Assembly (NCBI GenBank): GCA_024710585.1
Contig: JANJUM010000040.1
Coordinates: 1-57,390 of the forward strand
From: Desulforhopalus sp.
GTDB taxonomy: Bacteria; Desulfobacterota; Desulfobulbia; Desulfobulbales; Desulfocapsaceae
DNA length: 57,390 bases
Direction of reading: 5' to 3'
The position numbers were made by a program, and so were the translations under genes. This document shows positions 36,521-43,806 of this stretch, one piece after another. Position 1 is the first letter of the stretch. Every line of letters starts with the position of its first letter. Under the pieces are notes generated by a model that worked only from the letters and a program-made list of their open reading frames with translations, made no database searches and was not told the DNA's origin.

Positions 36521-36772
36521 ATGAGTGGATGTGGATGTGGCTGCGGCAGCGCCAAGGTTGACAAGGCTTCGGCCGGGGAGAAGGGCAAGGCGATTCTCGA
36601 GGCGCTGGTGAAGATCGGCGGCCCCTGTGGCACCAAGGAGATTGTCGAGAACACCGGTCTCGACAAGAAAGTGATCAGCAACGAGATCGCCGCCTTGAAG
36701 AAGCAAGGCCTGGTGGACAGCCCGGTGCGCTGCAAATACGGCATCACCGCCGCGGGAAAGGCCGCCATTTAA
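36521..36772 (+). CDS. Small Cys-rich N-terminus plus winged-helix protein
   Basis: The 83-residue protein opens with MSGCGCGCGSAK, a cluster of four cysteines, and continues as a compact winged helix (KAILEALVKIGGPCGTKEIVENTGLDKKVISNEIAALKKQGLVDSPVRCKYGITAAGKAAI). The Cys cluster could bind a metal or Fe-S cluster or react with oxidants. GAGGAGAAGACG precedes the ATG. It lies 10 bp after perR in the same operon, suggesting a co-regulator for redox or metal stress. I know of similar small proteins in Desulfobacterota but no assigned function. Confidence 0.75.
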   Translation: MSGCGCGCGSAKVDKASAGEKGKAILEALVKIGGPCGTKEIVENTGLDKKVISNEIAALKKQGLVDSPVRCKYGITAAGKAAI

Positions 36773-36878
36773 GGGGCTTCAGTCCTGGCAAAGGGGCACG
36801 GGGAAGCCGGTCGTGAGAGGAGGGTGTCGTTTCCCCCTGCGGCTGGTGTGAATGTACTGGCGGAGGAGCGTGTGTGGA

Positions 36879-36887
36879 TGGTACAAT
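36879..36887 (+). promoter_or_regulatory. Extended -10 promoter of the nitroreductase gene
   Basis: TGGTACAAT matches the extended -10 consensus with one difference. Transcription from about 36894 leaves a 46-nt leader before ATG 36940, which excludes the earlier start offered by the track (36874). Confidence 0.5.
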
Positions 36888-36939
36888 AGCTGGAAATTCT
36901 TGTCACTTTCGCCACACCCCCCTCCGCCAACGGTGCATC

Positions 36940-37533
36940 ATGCAGGAAATTATCGCAAAAACCAGGACTTTCAGGCGCTTTGCGCAGAAGGAAGCGATCA
37001 GTACGGCAGTCCTTCACGAACTCGTCGACCTCGCCCGTCTCGGGGGCTCGGCTCGCAACGGCCAGCCCTGGCAGTACATGGTGGTCAACACCCCGGAACT
37101 CTGCGCGAAAATCTTCCCCCACCTCGCCTGGGCGGCCTATCTGACCGACTGGGCCGGACCGGCCGAGGGGGAGCGCCCCAGTGCCTACGTGCTCTGCCTG
37201 CTTAATAAGAAATGGCTGCGCGGCTCGCCGGCGGAGGCGCAGTTCGACCTCGGTGTGGCGACCCAGAACCTCTTGCTCGGGGCCATGGAGAAGCGCATCG
37301 GTGGCTGCCGCATCGGCGCTTTCAGCCCCAGACTGGCCGAACTCTTCGAACTGCCCGAACACCTTTCCCTGTCGCTGCTGGTTGCCCTTGGCAAGCCCCG
37401 CGAGACGGTGATCCTCGAGGAGTGCCGCGATGACGAGGACATCCGCTACTGGCGTGATGAGCACGGGGTTCATCATGTGCCGAAACGTTCACTGGAGAGC
37501 TGTCTGGTGACGCTCAAAGTGCGGCAGGAATAG
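36940..37533 (+). CDS. Nitroreductase-family FMN protein
   Basis: The 197-residue protein has the nitroreductase fold: TRTFRRFAQKEAISTAVLHELVDLARLGGSARNGQPWQYMVV, where the SARNGQPW segment binds FMN, and LGVATQNLLLGAMEKRIGGCRIGAF. It should reduce nitro, quinone or similar compounds using NAD(P)H. ATG 36940 lies downstream of an extended -10, though its Shine-Dalgarno sequence is weak. The following hypothetical gene begins 5 bp after its stop, and the radical SAM gene overlaps that one, so three genes form an operon. Confidence 0.87.
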   Translation: MQEIIAKTRTFRRFAQKEAISTAVLHELVDLARLGGSARNGQPWQYMVVNTPELCAKIFPHLAWAAYLTDWAGPAEGERPSAYVLCLLNKKWLRGSPAEAQFDLGVATQNLLLGAMEKRIGGCRIGAFSPRLAELFELPEHLSLSLLVALGKPRETVILEECRDDEDIRYWRDEHGVHHVPKRSLESCLVTLKVRQE

Positions 37534-37538
37534 CGGCC

Positions 37539-37922
37539 ATGAAAGAGAACGAACTCTTCGCGGAACGGCTCGACGCCCTGCGCGACGAGGCCGCCGCTGT
37601 AGAGGACCCGAGTTCGCCGGAGCATGTCGAAGAGGTCGCCGTTCGCCTCGTCGGCCTCAACTTCGCGCCGCCGGTGGTAGTCGACGCCGCCACATTCCTG
37701 CGTCTGCGCAAGGAGGGCCTGGAGAAGGAGATAGAGCGCCTCGCCAGCTTCCCCGAGGCTCAGGTGTGCATCCTCGGCGGGGTCGACCAGCGGCTCTCCT
37801 GCGACGACCAGCGGCTGCAACATATTACCGTGCTCCTCTTCTATTTTAAAAAACTCCTCCTGCTGCGTGCCGGTGATCCCGGAGAGTGGGACGAGATCGA
37901 CGAGCTCTACGTCCACGATTGA
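37539..37922 (+). CDS. Conserved hypothetical protein in the nitroreductase operon
   Basis: This 127-residue soluble protein is acidic and mostly helical (LFAERLDALRDEAAAVEDPSSPEHVEEVAVRLVGLNFAPPVVVDAATFLRLRKEGLEKEIERLASFPEAQVCILGG). I do not recognise its family. It starts 5 bp after the nitroreductase stop, and its last codons overlap the start of the radical SAM gene, so it is co-translated with both. Base composition matches its neighbours. Confidence 0.68.
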   Translation: MKENELFAERLDALRDEAAAVEDPSSPEHVEEVAVRLVGLNFAPPVVVDAATFLRLRKEGLEKEIERLASFPEAQVCILGGVDQRLSCDDQRLQHITVLLFYFKKLLLLRAGDPGEWDEIDELYVHD

Positions 37923-38917
37923 CGAGCGCCGTCGACTATCTTCAGCACGAGGGCTCACCCCTCGTCCATACCTTCAGCCATTATTGCCGCCGGCGGTTCG
38001 GCGCTGCGGTGGGCAAGATCCCCTTGGATGTCGGCGTCGTCTGCCCCAACCGGCGACATGGCGGCTGTGTCTACTGCCGACCCGCAGCCTTCACCGCCAC
38101 GTCCCTCGCCCCTGGCGGCGATGTCGCCGCCCAGCTCCGCCGCGGACGGGAGCAGCTCAGCGGTCGCTTTGCCACCTACTTCGCCTACCTGCAGCAGGAG
38201 ACCTGCACCGCCCTGGATGCGTCGCGGCTGTTCCCTCTGCTCGACACCCTGCTGCAGGCCGACGACTGCCGCGGTCTCATCCTCTCCACCCGCCCCGATT
38301 TCCTCCCGGGACGGCTGCTCGCCGCGCTCGATCTCCTTCTACGCCGCCATGGTAAGGAGTGCCTGGTGGAACTCGGCCTGCAGAGCGTCCACGAGCGGAG
38401 CCTGGCGCTGCTCAACCGCAACCACGACTACGCCGCTTTTACCGCCGCCGTCGGCCGCATCAGAGAGTTCCCGGCACTGCGCGCCGGCGCCCATCTCATT
38501 TTAGGCATCCCCGGGGAGAGCGCCGAGGAGATGCGTGTCTCGGTGGCCAGCGTCTGCGCCCTGGGCATCGACGATCTCAAGATTCACCACCTCCAGGTGC
38601 TGCGCGCCACCACCCTCGCCGAGTGGTGGCGGCAGGGCCGGGTGGCGACCTTCACCTGCGAGGGCTACCTCGAACTACTCCTGACCCTGCTGCCAATCAT
38701 TCCCGAGAGGGTGGTGATACACCGGCTGTGGGCCGCCGCCCATCCCGCCGACCTCCTCGCCCCGCGCTGGCACCTCCATGCGGCCGCCCTTTCCGGGGAA
38801 CTGCGCCGCCGTCTGGCCCTGGCCGGGCTGCGTCAGGGCTGCGCCCTCCCGGAGGCGGCCATTTGCGGCGAGACCGTCGAGGCCGCTTGGCAAGGGCCGC
38901 GTTCGATGTTACCATAG
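37886..38917 (+). CDS. TIGR01212/YhcC-type radical SAM protein
   Basis: This 343-residue protein matches the TIGR01212 radical SAM family of unknown substrate. Cluster ligands are in PLDVGVVCPNRRHGGCVYC (C-x8-C-x2-C), followed by TYFAYLQQETCTAL, GLILSTRPDFLPG, VELGLQSVHERSLALLNRNHDY and LILGIPGESAEEMRVS, all family hallmarks. The start is ambiguous. GTG 37886 is the track choice and overlaps the upstream gene by 37 bp; TTG 37919 overlaps that gene's TGA as TTGA and would give 332 residues. Related proteins may act in tRNA or cofactor chemistry. Confidence 0.84.
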   Translation: MGRDRRALRPRLTSAVDYLQHEGSPLVHTFSHYCRRRFGAAVGKIPLDVGVVCPNRRHGGCVYCRPAAFTATSLAPGGDVAAQLRRGREQLSGRFATYFAYLQQETCTALDASRLFPLLDTLLQADDCRGLILSTRPDFLPGRLLAALDLLLRRHGKECLVELGLQSVHERSLALLNRNHDYAAFTAAVGRIREFPALRAGAHLILGIPGESAEEMRVSVASVCALGIDDLKIHHLQVLRATTLAEWWRQGRVATFTCEGYLELLLTLLPIIPERVVIHRLWAAAHPADLLAPRWHLHAAALSGELRRRLALAGLRQGCALPEAAICGETVEAAWQGPRSMLP

Positions 38918-38974
38918 CGGCCTGGCAGTTTTTTCACCTATCACCCCGCAGGCCGCAGACACAGAGGAACGCAT

Positions 38975-40207
38975 ATGGAAGAACAGGTCACGATCCGCTT
39001 CGCCGAGCGCATGAAGCAGTTGCCGCCGTATCTCTTCGGCATGATCAACAAGATGAAGATGGAAAAGCGCTGGAAGGGTGATGACGTCATCGACCTCGGC
39101 ATGGGCAATCCCGTAGATCCCACTCCCGGCCCGGTGACCGACAAGCTCTGCGAGGTGGCGGTCGACCCCAAGGCGCACCGCTACCCGGTGGCCGGCGGCA
39201 TGAAAAACCTCAAACGCGAGATCGCCCTCTACTACCGCCGCAACTACCAGGTGGAGCTCAACGGCGAGGACGACGTCATCTGCACCATCGGCTCCAAGGA
39301 GGGCATTTCCCACCTCTGCCTGGCCCTGCTCGGGCCGGGCGACACGGTGCTCACCCCGGCCCCGGCCTTTCCCATTCATGTCTACGCCGCGGTCATCGCC
39401 GGGGCCAACGTGCTGCGCTTCCCCTTGAGCTCCGAAGAGGGCATGCTGGCGCAGATCGTCGGCATGTGCAACTCGCTCTACCCGCCGCCGAAACTGCTCA
39501 TGCTCAACTACCCCCACAATCCCACCGGCGCCCTGGTCTCGCAGGATTTCTTCGTCGAAGTGGTCAAGCTGGCGCGGAAATACAACTTCATGGTCATCAA
39601 CGACTTCGCCTACGGCAAGATCACCTACGACGGCGTCGTCGCCCCCAGCTTCCTCCAGGCCCCCGGGGCCCTGGAGGTGGGGGTGGAGTTCAGCTCCTTC
39701 TCCAAGTCCTACAACATGGCGGGCTGGCGTCTCGGCTACTGCGTCGGCAACCGCGAGATGATCGGCGGCCTCTCCAAGATCAAGGGCTACTACGACTACG
39801 GCATCTTCTCCGCCATCCAGGTGGCGGGCATCGTCGCCATGCGCGACTGCGACGACAACATCGCCGAGCAGGTCGCCGTCTACCAGCGGCGCCGCGACGT
39901 GCTCTGCGACGGCCTGAGCAAGATGGGCTGGGAGGTGGAAGTGCCCAAGGCGGGGATGTTCCTCTGGGTGAGGATCCCCGAGCCCTATATCCGCATGGGC
40001 TCGATCCGCTTTTCAGTGGAGATGATGGAGCGGGCCAATGTGGCGGTGGCCCCCGGGGCCGGCTTCGGCGTCGAGGGCGACGGTTACCTGCGCCTCGCCC
40101 TGGTGGAGAACGAAAACCGCATCACCCAGGCGCTCAAGCAGATGCGCCGCGCCTTGAAGGAGATCGACGCCGAGGTCGCCGCCGGCACCTTCCAGCTCAA
40201 TCCGTGA
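38975..40207 (+). CDS. alaC: Alanine-forming aminotransferase, AlaC/YfdZ-like
   Basis: The 410-residue class I/II PLP aminotransferase probably converts pyruvate and glutamate to alanine and 2-oxoglutarate. It parallels E. coli AlaC throughout: RLPPYLF-type opening, DLGMGNPVDPTP, IGSKEGISHLCLALLGPGDTVLTPAPAFPIHVYAAVIAGA, YPHNPTGALV, and the PLP lysine in FSSFSKSYNMAGWRLGY. AGAGGAACGCAT precedes the ATG. It stands 57 bp after the radical SAM gene and converges on rlmI. Confidence 0.9.
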   Translation: MEEQVTIRFAERMKQLPPYLFGMINKMKMEKRWKGDDVIDLGMGNPVDPTPGPVTDKLCEVAVDPKAHRYPVAGGMKNLKREIALYYRRNYQVELNGEDDVICTIGSKEGISHLCLALLGPGDTVLTPAPAFPIHVYAAVIAGANVLRFPLSSEEGMLAQIVGMCNSLYPPPKLLMLNYPHNPTGALVSQDFFVEVVKLARKYNFMVINDFAYGKITYDGVVAPSFLQAPGALEVGVEFSSFSKSYNMAGWRLGYCVGNREMIGGLSKIKGYYDYGIFSAIQVAGIVAMRDCDDNIAEQVAVYQRRRDVLCDGLSKMGWEVEVPKAGMFLWVRIPEPYIRMGSIRFSVEMMERANVAVAPGAGFGVEGDGYLRLALVENENRITQALKQMRRALKEIDAEVAAGTFQLNP

Positions 40208-40213
40208 ACGAAT

Positions 40214-40235
40214 GCGGGGCCTACCAGGGCCCCGC
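40214..40235. terminator. Hairpin shared by convergent alaC and rlmI
   Basis: GCGGGGCC-taccag-GGCCCCGC is a perfect 8-bp stem starting 6 bp past the alaC stop and extending into the last codons of rlmI. It lacks a T-tract, so it is a possible bidirectional pause or transcript-end stem. Confidence 0.4.
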
Positions 40236-41411
40236 CTGGACGAGCACCGCCTTGAGGTAGCGGGTCTCGGGGATGGCCGGGTGCACCGGGTGGTCCGGGC
40301 CCTGCATGCCCTCGCGGAGCAGCCGCAAATGCAGCCCCTGGCGCGCCGCGCCATGCTGCAGCAGCTCGGGGAGGTCGTCGCGGCCGAGGTGCATGGAGCA
40401 GGAGGCGGAAAGCAGCAGGCCGTCCGTGGCGAGCAGCCGCAGGGCGAGCTCGTTGATGCGCTGGTAGGCCTGGCGTCCCTGGCGATAATCCTTTTTCTTC
40501 TTGATGAAGGCGGGCGGGTCGACCACCACCAGGTCGAAGCGCCGCCCCTCCTCGCGCAGCCCGCGCAGCACCTCGAAGGCATCGCCGATCAAGCCCTCGA
40601 AGCGCTCCTCGGCCCCATTGCGGCGGGCGTTTTCCTCGGCGACGGTCAAGGCCGCCGCCGAGGCGTCCACCGCCGTTACCCGCTCGGCGCCAAAGGCCGC
40701 AGCGGTCACCGCGAAGGCGCCGACATAACTGAAGACGTCGAGAACCGTTTTCCCGGCAACGAGCCCCTTCAGCCAGCGCCGGTTCGGCCGCTGGTCATAG
40801 AACCAGCCGGTCTTCTGCCCCTCGCCCAGCGGCGCAACGAAACTCACCCCGTTCTCCACCACCTCGACCTCCGCCGGCGGCTCGCCGTGGGCGGGCGCGA
40901 CGAAACGCTCCAGCCCCTCGAGGGTCCTTACCGCGCTGTCGTTGCGCAAGAGGATCGACCGCGGCGCCAGCAGGCTGACCAGTGCCGCCACCACCTCGTC
41001 ACCCAGCCGGTCCATGCCGGCGCTGTTGAGCTGCACCGCCAGGTGGTCGCCATAGCGGTCGACGACCAGGCCGGGCAGGAGGTCGCCCTCGCCATGGACG
41101 AGGCGGTAGCAGGGCTGGTCGAAGAGGCGCTGGCGCAGCTCGAGCGCCTGGCGAAGGCGCCGCATCAGCAGCGAACCGTCGAGGGGGACCGCCTCGCGGG
41201 CGTAGAGGCGGGCGCAGATAAGCGAGTGGGGGTTGACGTAGGCCGCGCCGAGGACCTTGCCGCCATGGCTCTCCACCCGCACCTGCGCGCCGGGGGTGAA
41301 GGAGGACAGGGGGCTGGCGTCGTTGTCCACCTCGTTGCTGTAGATCCACAGGTGGCCGGAGGCCAGGCGCCTTTCCTCGTGGGGCTTGAGGCGCAGGGGG
41401 GGGAGTTCCAT
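40221..41411 (-). CDS. rlmI: Class I SAM-dependent rRNA methyltransferase, RlmI-like
   Basis: The 396-residue enzyme has an N-terminal PUA domain (RLKPHEERRLASGHLWIYSNEVD...VNPHSLICARLYAR) and a Rossmann methyltransferase. The SAM-binding region is VLDVFSYVGAFAVTAAAFGAERVTAVDAS, and the catalytic motif is DLVVVDPPAFIKKKKD with LLSASCSMHL, as in RlmI, which makes m5C1962 in 23S rRNA. Length matches RlmI. ATG 41411 follows AAGGAACGCCCC; the track start at 41603 is inside the upstream gene. It lies 26 bp after the periplasmic-protein gene and is probably co-transcribed with it. Confidence 0.9.
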   Translation of the reverse strand: MELPPLRLKPHEERRLASGHLWIYSNEVDNDASPLSSFTPGAQVRVESHGGKVLGAAYVNPHSLICARLYAREAVPLDGSLLMRRLRQALELRQRLFDQPCYRLVHGEGDLLPGLVVDRYGDHLAVQLNSAGMDRLGDEVVAALVSLLAPRSILLRNDSAVRTLEGLERFVAPAHGEPPAEVEVVENGVSFVAPLGEGQKTGWFYDQRPNRRWLKGLVAGKTVLDVFSYVGAFAVTAAAFGAERVTAVDASAAALTVAEENARRNGAEERFEGLIGDAFEVLRGLREEGRRFDLVVVDPPAFIKKKKDYRQGRQAYQRINELALRLLATDGLLLSASCSMHLGRDDLPELLQHGAARQGLHLRLLREGMQGPDHPVHPAIPETRYLKAVLVQAGPW

Positions 41412-41437
41412 GGGGCGTTCCTTGAAAAAACTTTTGA

Positions 41438-42799
41438 TCAGGGGGCGATACGGTACTTCTTGCCCTGCTCCCACAGCTCGGTGGGACCGTAGCCGGAGAG
41501 GGTCTGCATCTGGCGGAAGGTGACATGGCTGAAGAAGGGGCCCTCGCCATCCTTCTGCAGGGCGGCCGCCTTGACATAGCGGAACTCTCCCTGCTGCACC
41601 CACCAGTCCTTGTCGACGATCACCAGCTTCTCCACCGGACCGATGCCGCGGTCCTTGAGGATGGCCAGCATCTCCTTCTCCAGGGACTGACTGGTCATGC
41701 CCGCCGCCGGGAAGGGGCGCGGGGCGTTGTCGAGGGCGGTCTTCTTCTCCCGCCAGCGGCTGTCCTCGGCCTTGAGGGCCTGGAGGTCTTTTTCCAGCCC
41801 GGCGAGGGTGGCGGGGTCGATGGCGGGGATGGTCTTGATCGCCGCCAGCTTGCCTTCCATTTCCTGCATGTCGCTGCCGTTGACGACAAAGACGGTGCTG
41901 TCCCCGGGGGCCGGGGTCTGGTTTTTCGCCAGCACCTTCTGGCCGCGCTGCAGCAGATCGCGCAGCTCGCCGACCTGGTTGTCGGTGGACCGCTGCCGGC
42001 CCTGCGTGTAGCCTTTGACGGCGCGGCGCAAGTCGTCAATCGCCTGGTTGAGGAAGTGGGTCGACTGGCCGCCGGGGAACGCCTGCTCGTATTCGCGCAG
42101 CAGGGCCTTGCCTTTCTCGAGGCTTTCGTCCATGCGGGCGATGTCCTCGCTCTTCGGCGAGATCGGCCCGGAGGGGCTCAGATAGGCCGGATCGTTGGGG
42201 GTGATGAGCGGCTTGATGCGCGGCAGCCATGTGCCATCGATATCTGCCGCGCCCTTTTCCGCCTCGGCGTGGGCGACGGCATTCTTCAACGACTTGAGGG
42301 CATCCTGCAGCTCCGGCGGCGGGCCGGCAGGGAAGGCCACGGTCTCGAACTGGCGTAGCGTCTCCCTGGCCTCGTTCAGCATCTCCGGGTGGGCGCCGAG
42401 GTATTTTTCCTCGCGCGGGGTGGTGAAGGACCAGAAGGTCTTGCGCCACTTTTCGATCTCCTGCGCTTTCTGCCGGGCCTCCTCCTTGCCCTCTGTCGAT
42501 GGCGGCGCGGCCACCGCCATCTTCTGGTCGACCTTACGCTGCAGCTGCTTGAACTTGCTGTTGATGGTCACCAGCTTGCGGTTGCCGGGGTCGCTCTGCT
42601 GCAGCTGTTCGAGCTTGACGCCGATCTCGGCGAGCATTGCCGACCCCTGCTCGCTGTCGCCGGCGAAGATGACCTTCTCGGCAAGGCGCAGGGCTTTTTC
42701 GATGTCGCCGGCCTCATCGCCCATCGCCGGAGCTGTGAAGAGGAGCAGGGTAGAGAACAACAGGGGAGCCGCCAGACGGGACAAGGTGCATTTCGACAT
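41438..42799 (-). CDS. Exported coiled-coil-rich protein of unknown function
   Basis: The 453-residue protein has a signal peptide (MSKCTLSRLAAPLLFSTLLLFTAPAMG) and an elongated, mainly helical mature region with a Lys/Glu-rich coiled coil (about 60-130). Proline-rich joints follow, and the C-terminal domain is EKLVIVDKDWWVQQGEFRYVKAAALQKDGEGPFFSHVTFRQMQTLSGYGPTELWEQGKKYRI. That domain looks compact and may be the functional part. I do not recognise the family. A perfect AAGGAGGAATTCC precedes ATG 42799. It is transcribed with rlmI, which is unlikely to be functionally linked. Confidence 0.7.
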   Translation of the reverse strand: MSKCTLSRLAAPLLFSTLLLFTAPAMGDEAGDIEKALRLAEKVIFAGDSEQGSAMLAEIGVKLEQLQQSDPGNRKLVTINSKFKQLQRKVDQKMAVAAPPSTEGKEEARQKAQEIEKWRKTFWSFTTPREEKYLGAHPEMLNEARETLRQFETVAFPAGPPPELQDALKSLKNAVAHAEAEKGAADIDGTWLPRIKPLITPNDPAYLSPSGPISPKSEDIARMDESLEKGKALLREYEQAFPGGQSTHFLNQAIDDLRRAVKGYTQGRQRSTDNQVGELRDLLQRGQKVLAKNQTPAPGDSTVFVVNGSDMQEMEGKLAAIKTIPAIDPATLAGLEKDLQALKAEDSRWREKKTALDNAPRPFPAAGMTSQSLEKEMLAILKDRGIGPVEKLVIVDKDWWVQQGEFRYVKAAALQKDGEGPFFSHVTFRQMQTLSGYGPTELWEQGKKYRIAP

Positions 42800-43244
42800 G
42801 GGAATTCCTCCTTTTGCTGAAGTGACCATCGGATGAGCCGCTCTGTACGTCACCCCGTCATGCTACCCTCACCAGCGGCTGGAGGCAAGCGATGATGGTG
42901 CAGGGCGCTTACCGCGAGGCGACTTTTCCGTCGAGAGCCCCTTGCCAAGGGTGGATGTGGCGCTCCCTGGCAGCCTTGTGCACGCTTTACGCGGAAAGTG
43001 TGTGTCGCCGCGGGAGGTTGTGGACAGATACATCTTTCGGTGGCTGCGGAGCGAGGGGAGGGGTGTCGTGGCGGGGAGGGCCTCCCCCGATGCCGTCGCG
43101 GAAGGAGGTCGGCGGGAGGTGCGGTCTTTTTTGCATTTACTTCTTGCCTTTTACATAGGAAGAATTATTATTAGCGGGAATTTGTGTCAAGGGCGGCTTG
43201 CCGCCCTGGGAACATCACCATCACCAACCACTCAAGGAGGAACA
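42800..43244 (+). promoter_or_regulatory. Intergenic region with rubrerythrin promoter and leader hairpin
   Basis: Near the gene, TTGCCT (43144-43149) and TATTAT (43166-43171) are 16 bp apart and make a good sigma-70 promoter. The spacer TTTACATAGGAAGAATT shares TTACAT...AATT with the perR operator, so the same regulator could bind, though the match is partial. The leader contains GGGCGG-cttg-CCGCCC (43191-43206) about 25 bp before the ribosome-binding site. The upstream 340 bp show no gene; ORFs on the plus strand there look like noise. Confidence 0.5.
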
Positions 43245-43745
43245 ATGGCATCGACCACCGACAATCTCAAGGAAGCCTTCGCCGGCGAGAGCCAGGCCAA
43301 CCAGAAATACCGTGCCTTTGCCAAGAAGGCGGAAAAAGACGGTTTCGTCAATATCGCCAAGCTCTTTCGCACCACCGCCGAGGCGGAGCGCATCCATGCC
43401 GAGGGCCATCTCAAGGCCCTGGAGATGATCCACACCACAGCCGAGAACCTGCAGTCGGCCATCGACGGCGAGACCTACGAGTTCACCGAGATGTATCCGC
43501 CGATGGTGCAGCTCGCCGAGAGCGACGGCCATAAGGCCAAGACGATGTTCAAGTTCGCCGTCGACGCCGAGGCAGTGCACGCCCGCATCTACAAGGAAGC
43601 CCTCGAGGCCGTCAAGGCCGGTCGCGACATGGCCACCGGAGACTTCTATCTCTGTCCGGTATGCGGCTATATCGAAGTCGGCAAGGCCCCGGAAAAATGT
43701 CCGGTCTGCGGTGCCTTGCAGAAGATCTTCGTCAAGGTCGACTGA
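43245..43745 (+). CDS. rbr: Rubrerythrin
   Basis: The 166-residue protein reduces hydrogen peroxide in the cytoplasm. The N-terminal four-helix ferritin-like domain supplies the diiron site (FAGESQANQKY, EAERIHAEGHL, FTEMYPPMVQLAESDG, DAEAVHARIY). The C-terminal rubredoxin domain has FYLCPVCGYIEVGKAPEKCPVCGA. Length is slightly short of the 190-residue classical form, as in many anaerobes. The true ATG is 43245 with AAGGAGGAACA; the track begins 300 bp upstream. It ends at a strong hairpin and converges on the acyl-CoA synthetase gene. Confidence 0.95.
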   Translation: MASTTDNLKEAFAGESQANQKYRAFAKKAEKDGFVNIAKLFRTTAEAERIHAEGHLKALEMIHTTAENLQSAIDGETYEFTEMYPPMVQLAESDGHKAKTMFKFAVDAEAVHARIYKEALEAVKAGRDMATGDFYLCPVCGYIEVGKAPEKCPVCGALQKIFVKVD

Positions 43746-43760
43746 TCCCCCGCCACCTTC

Positions 43761-43796
43761 CGGCGGCAGAGCGGTCACATGGGCCCTCTGCCGCCG
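43761..43796. terminator. Bidirectional hairpin between rbr and the acyl-CoA synthetase gene
   Basis: CGGCGGCAGAG and CTCTGCCGCCG form a perfect 11-bp stem with a 14-nt loop, centred in the 61-bp gap between two convergent genes. Neither side has a long T-tract, but stem strength and position favour transcript-end formation on both strands. Confidence 0.55.
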
Positions 43797-43806
43797 CCCC
43801 CCGCGC

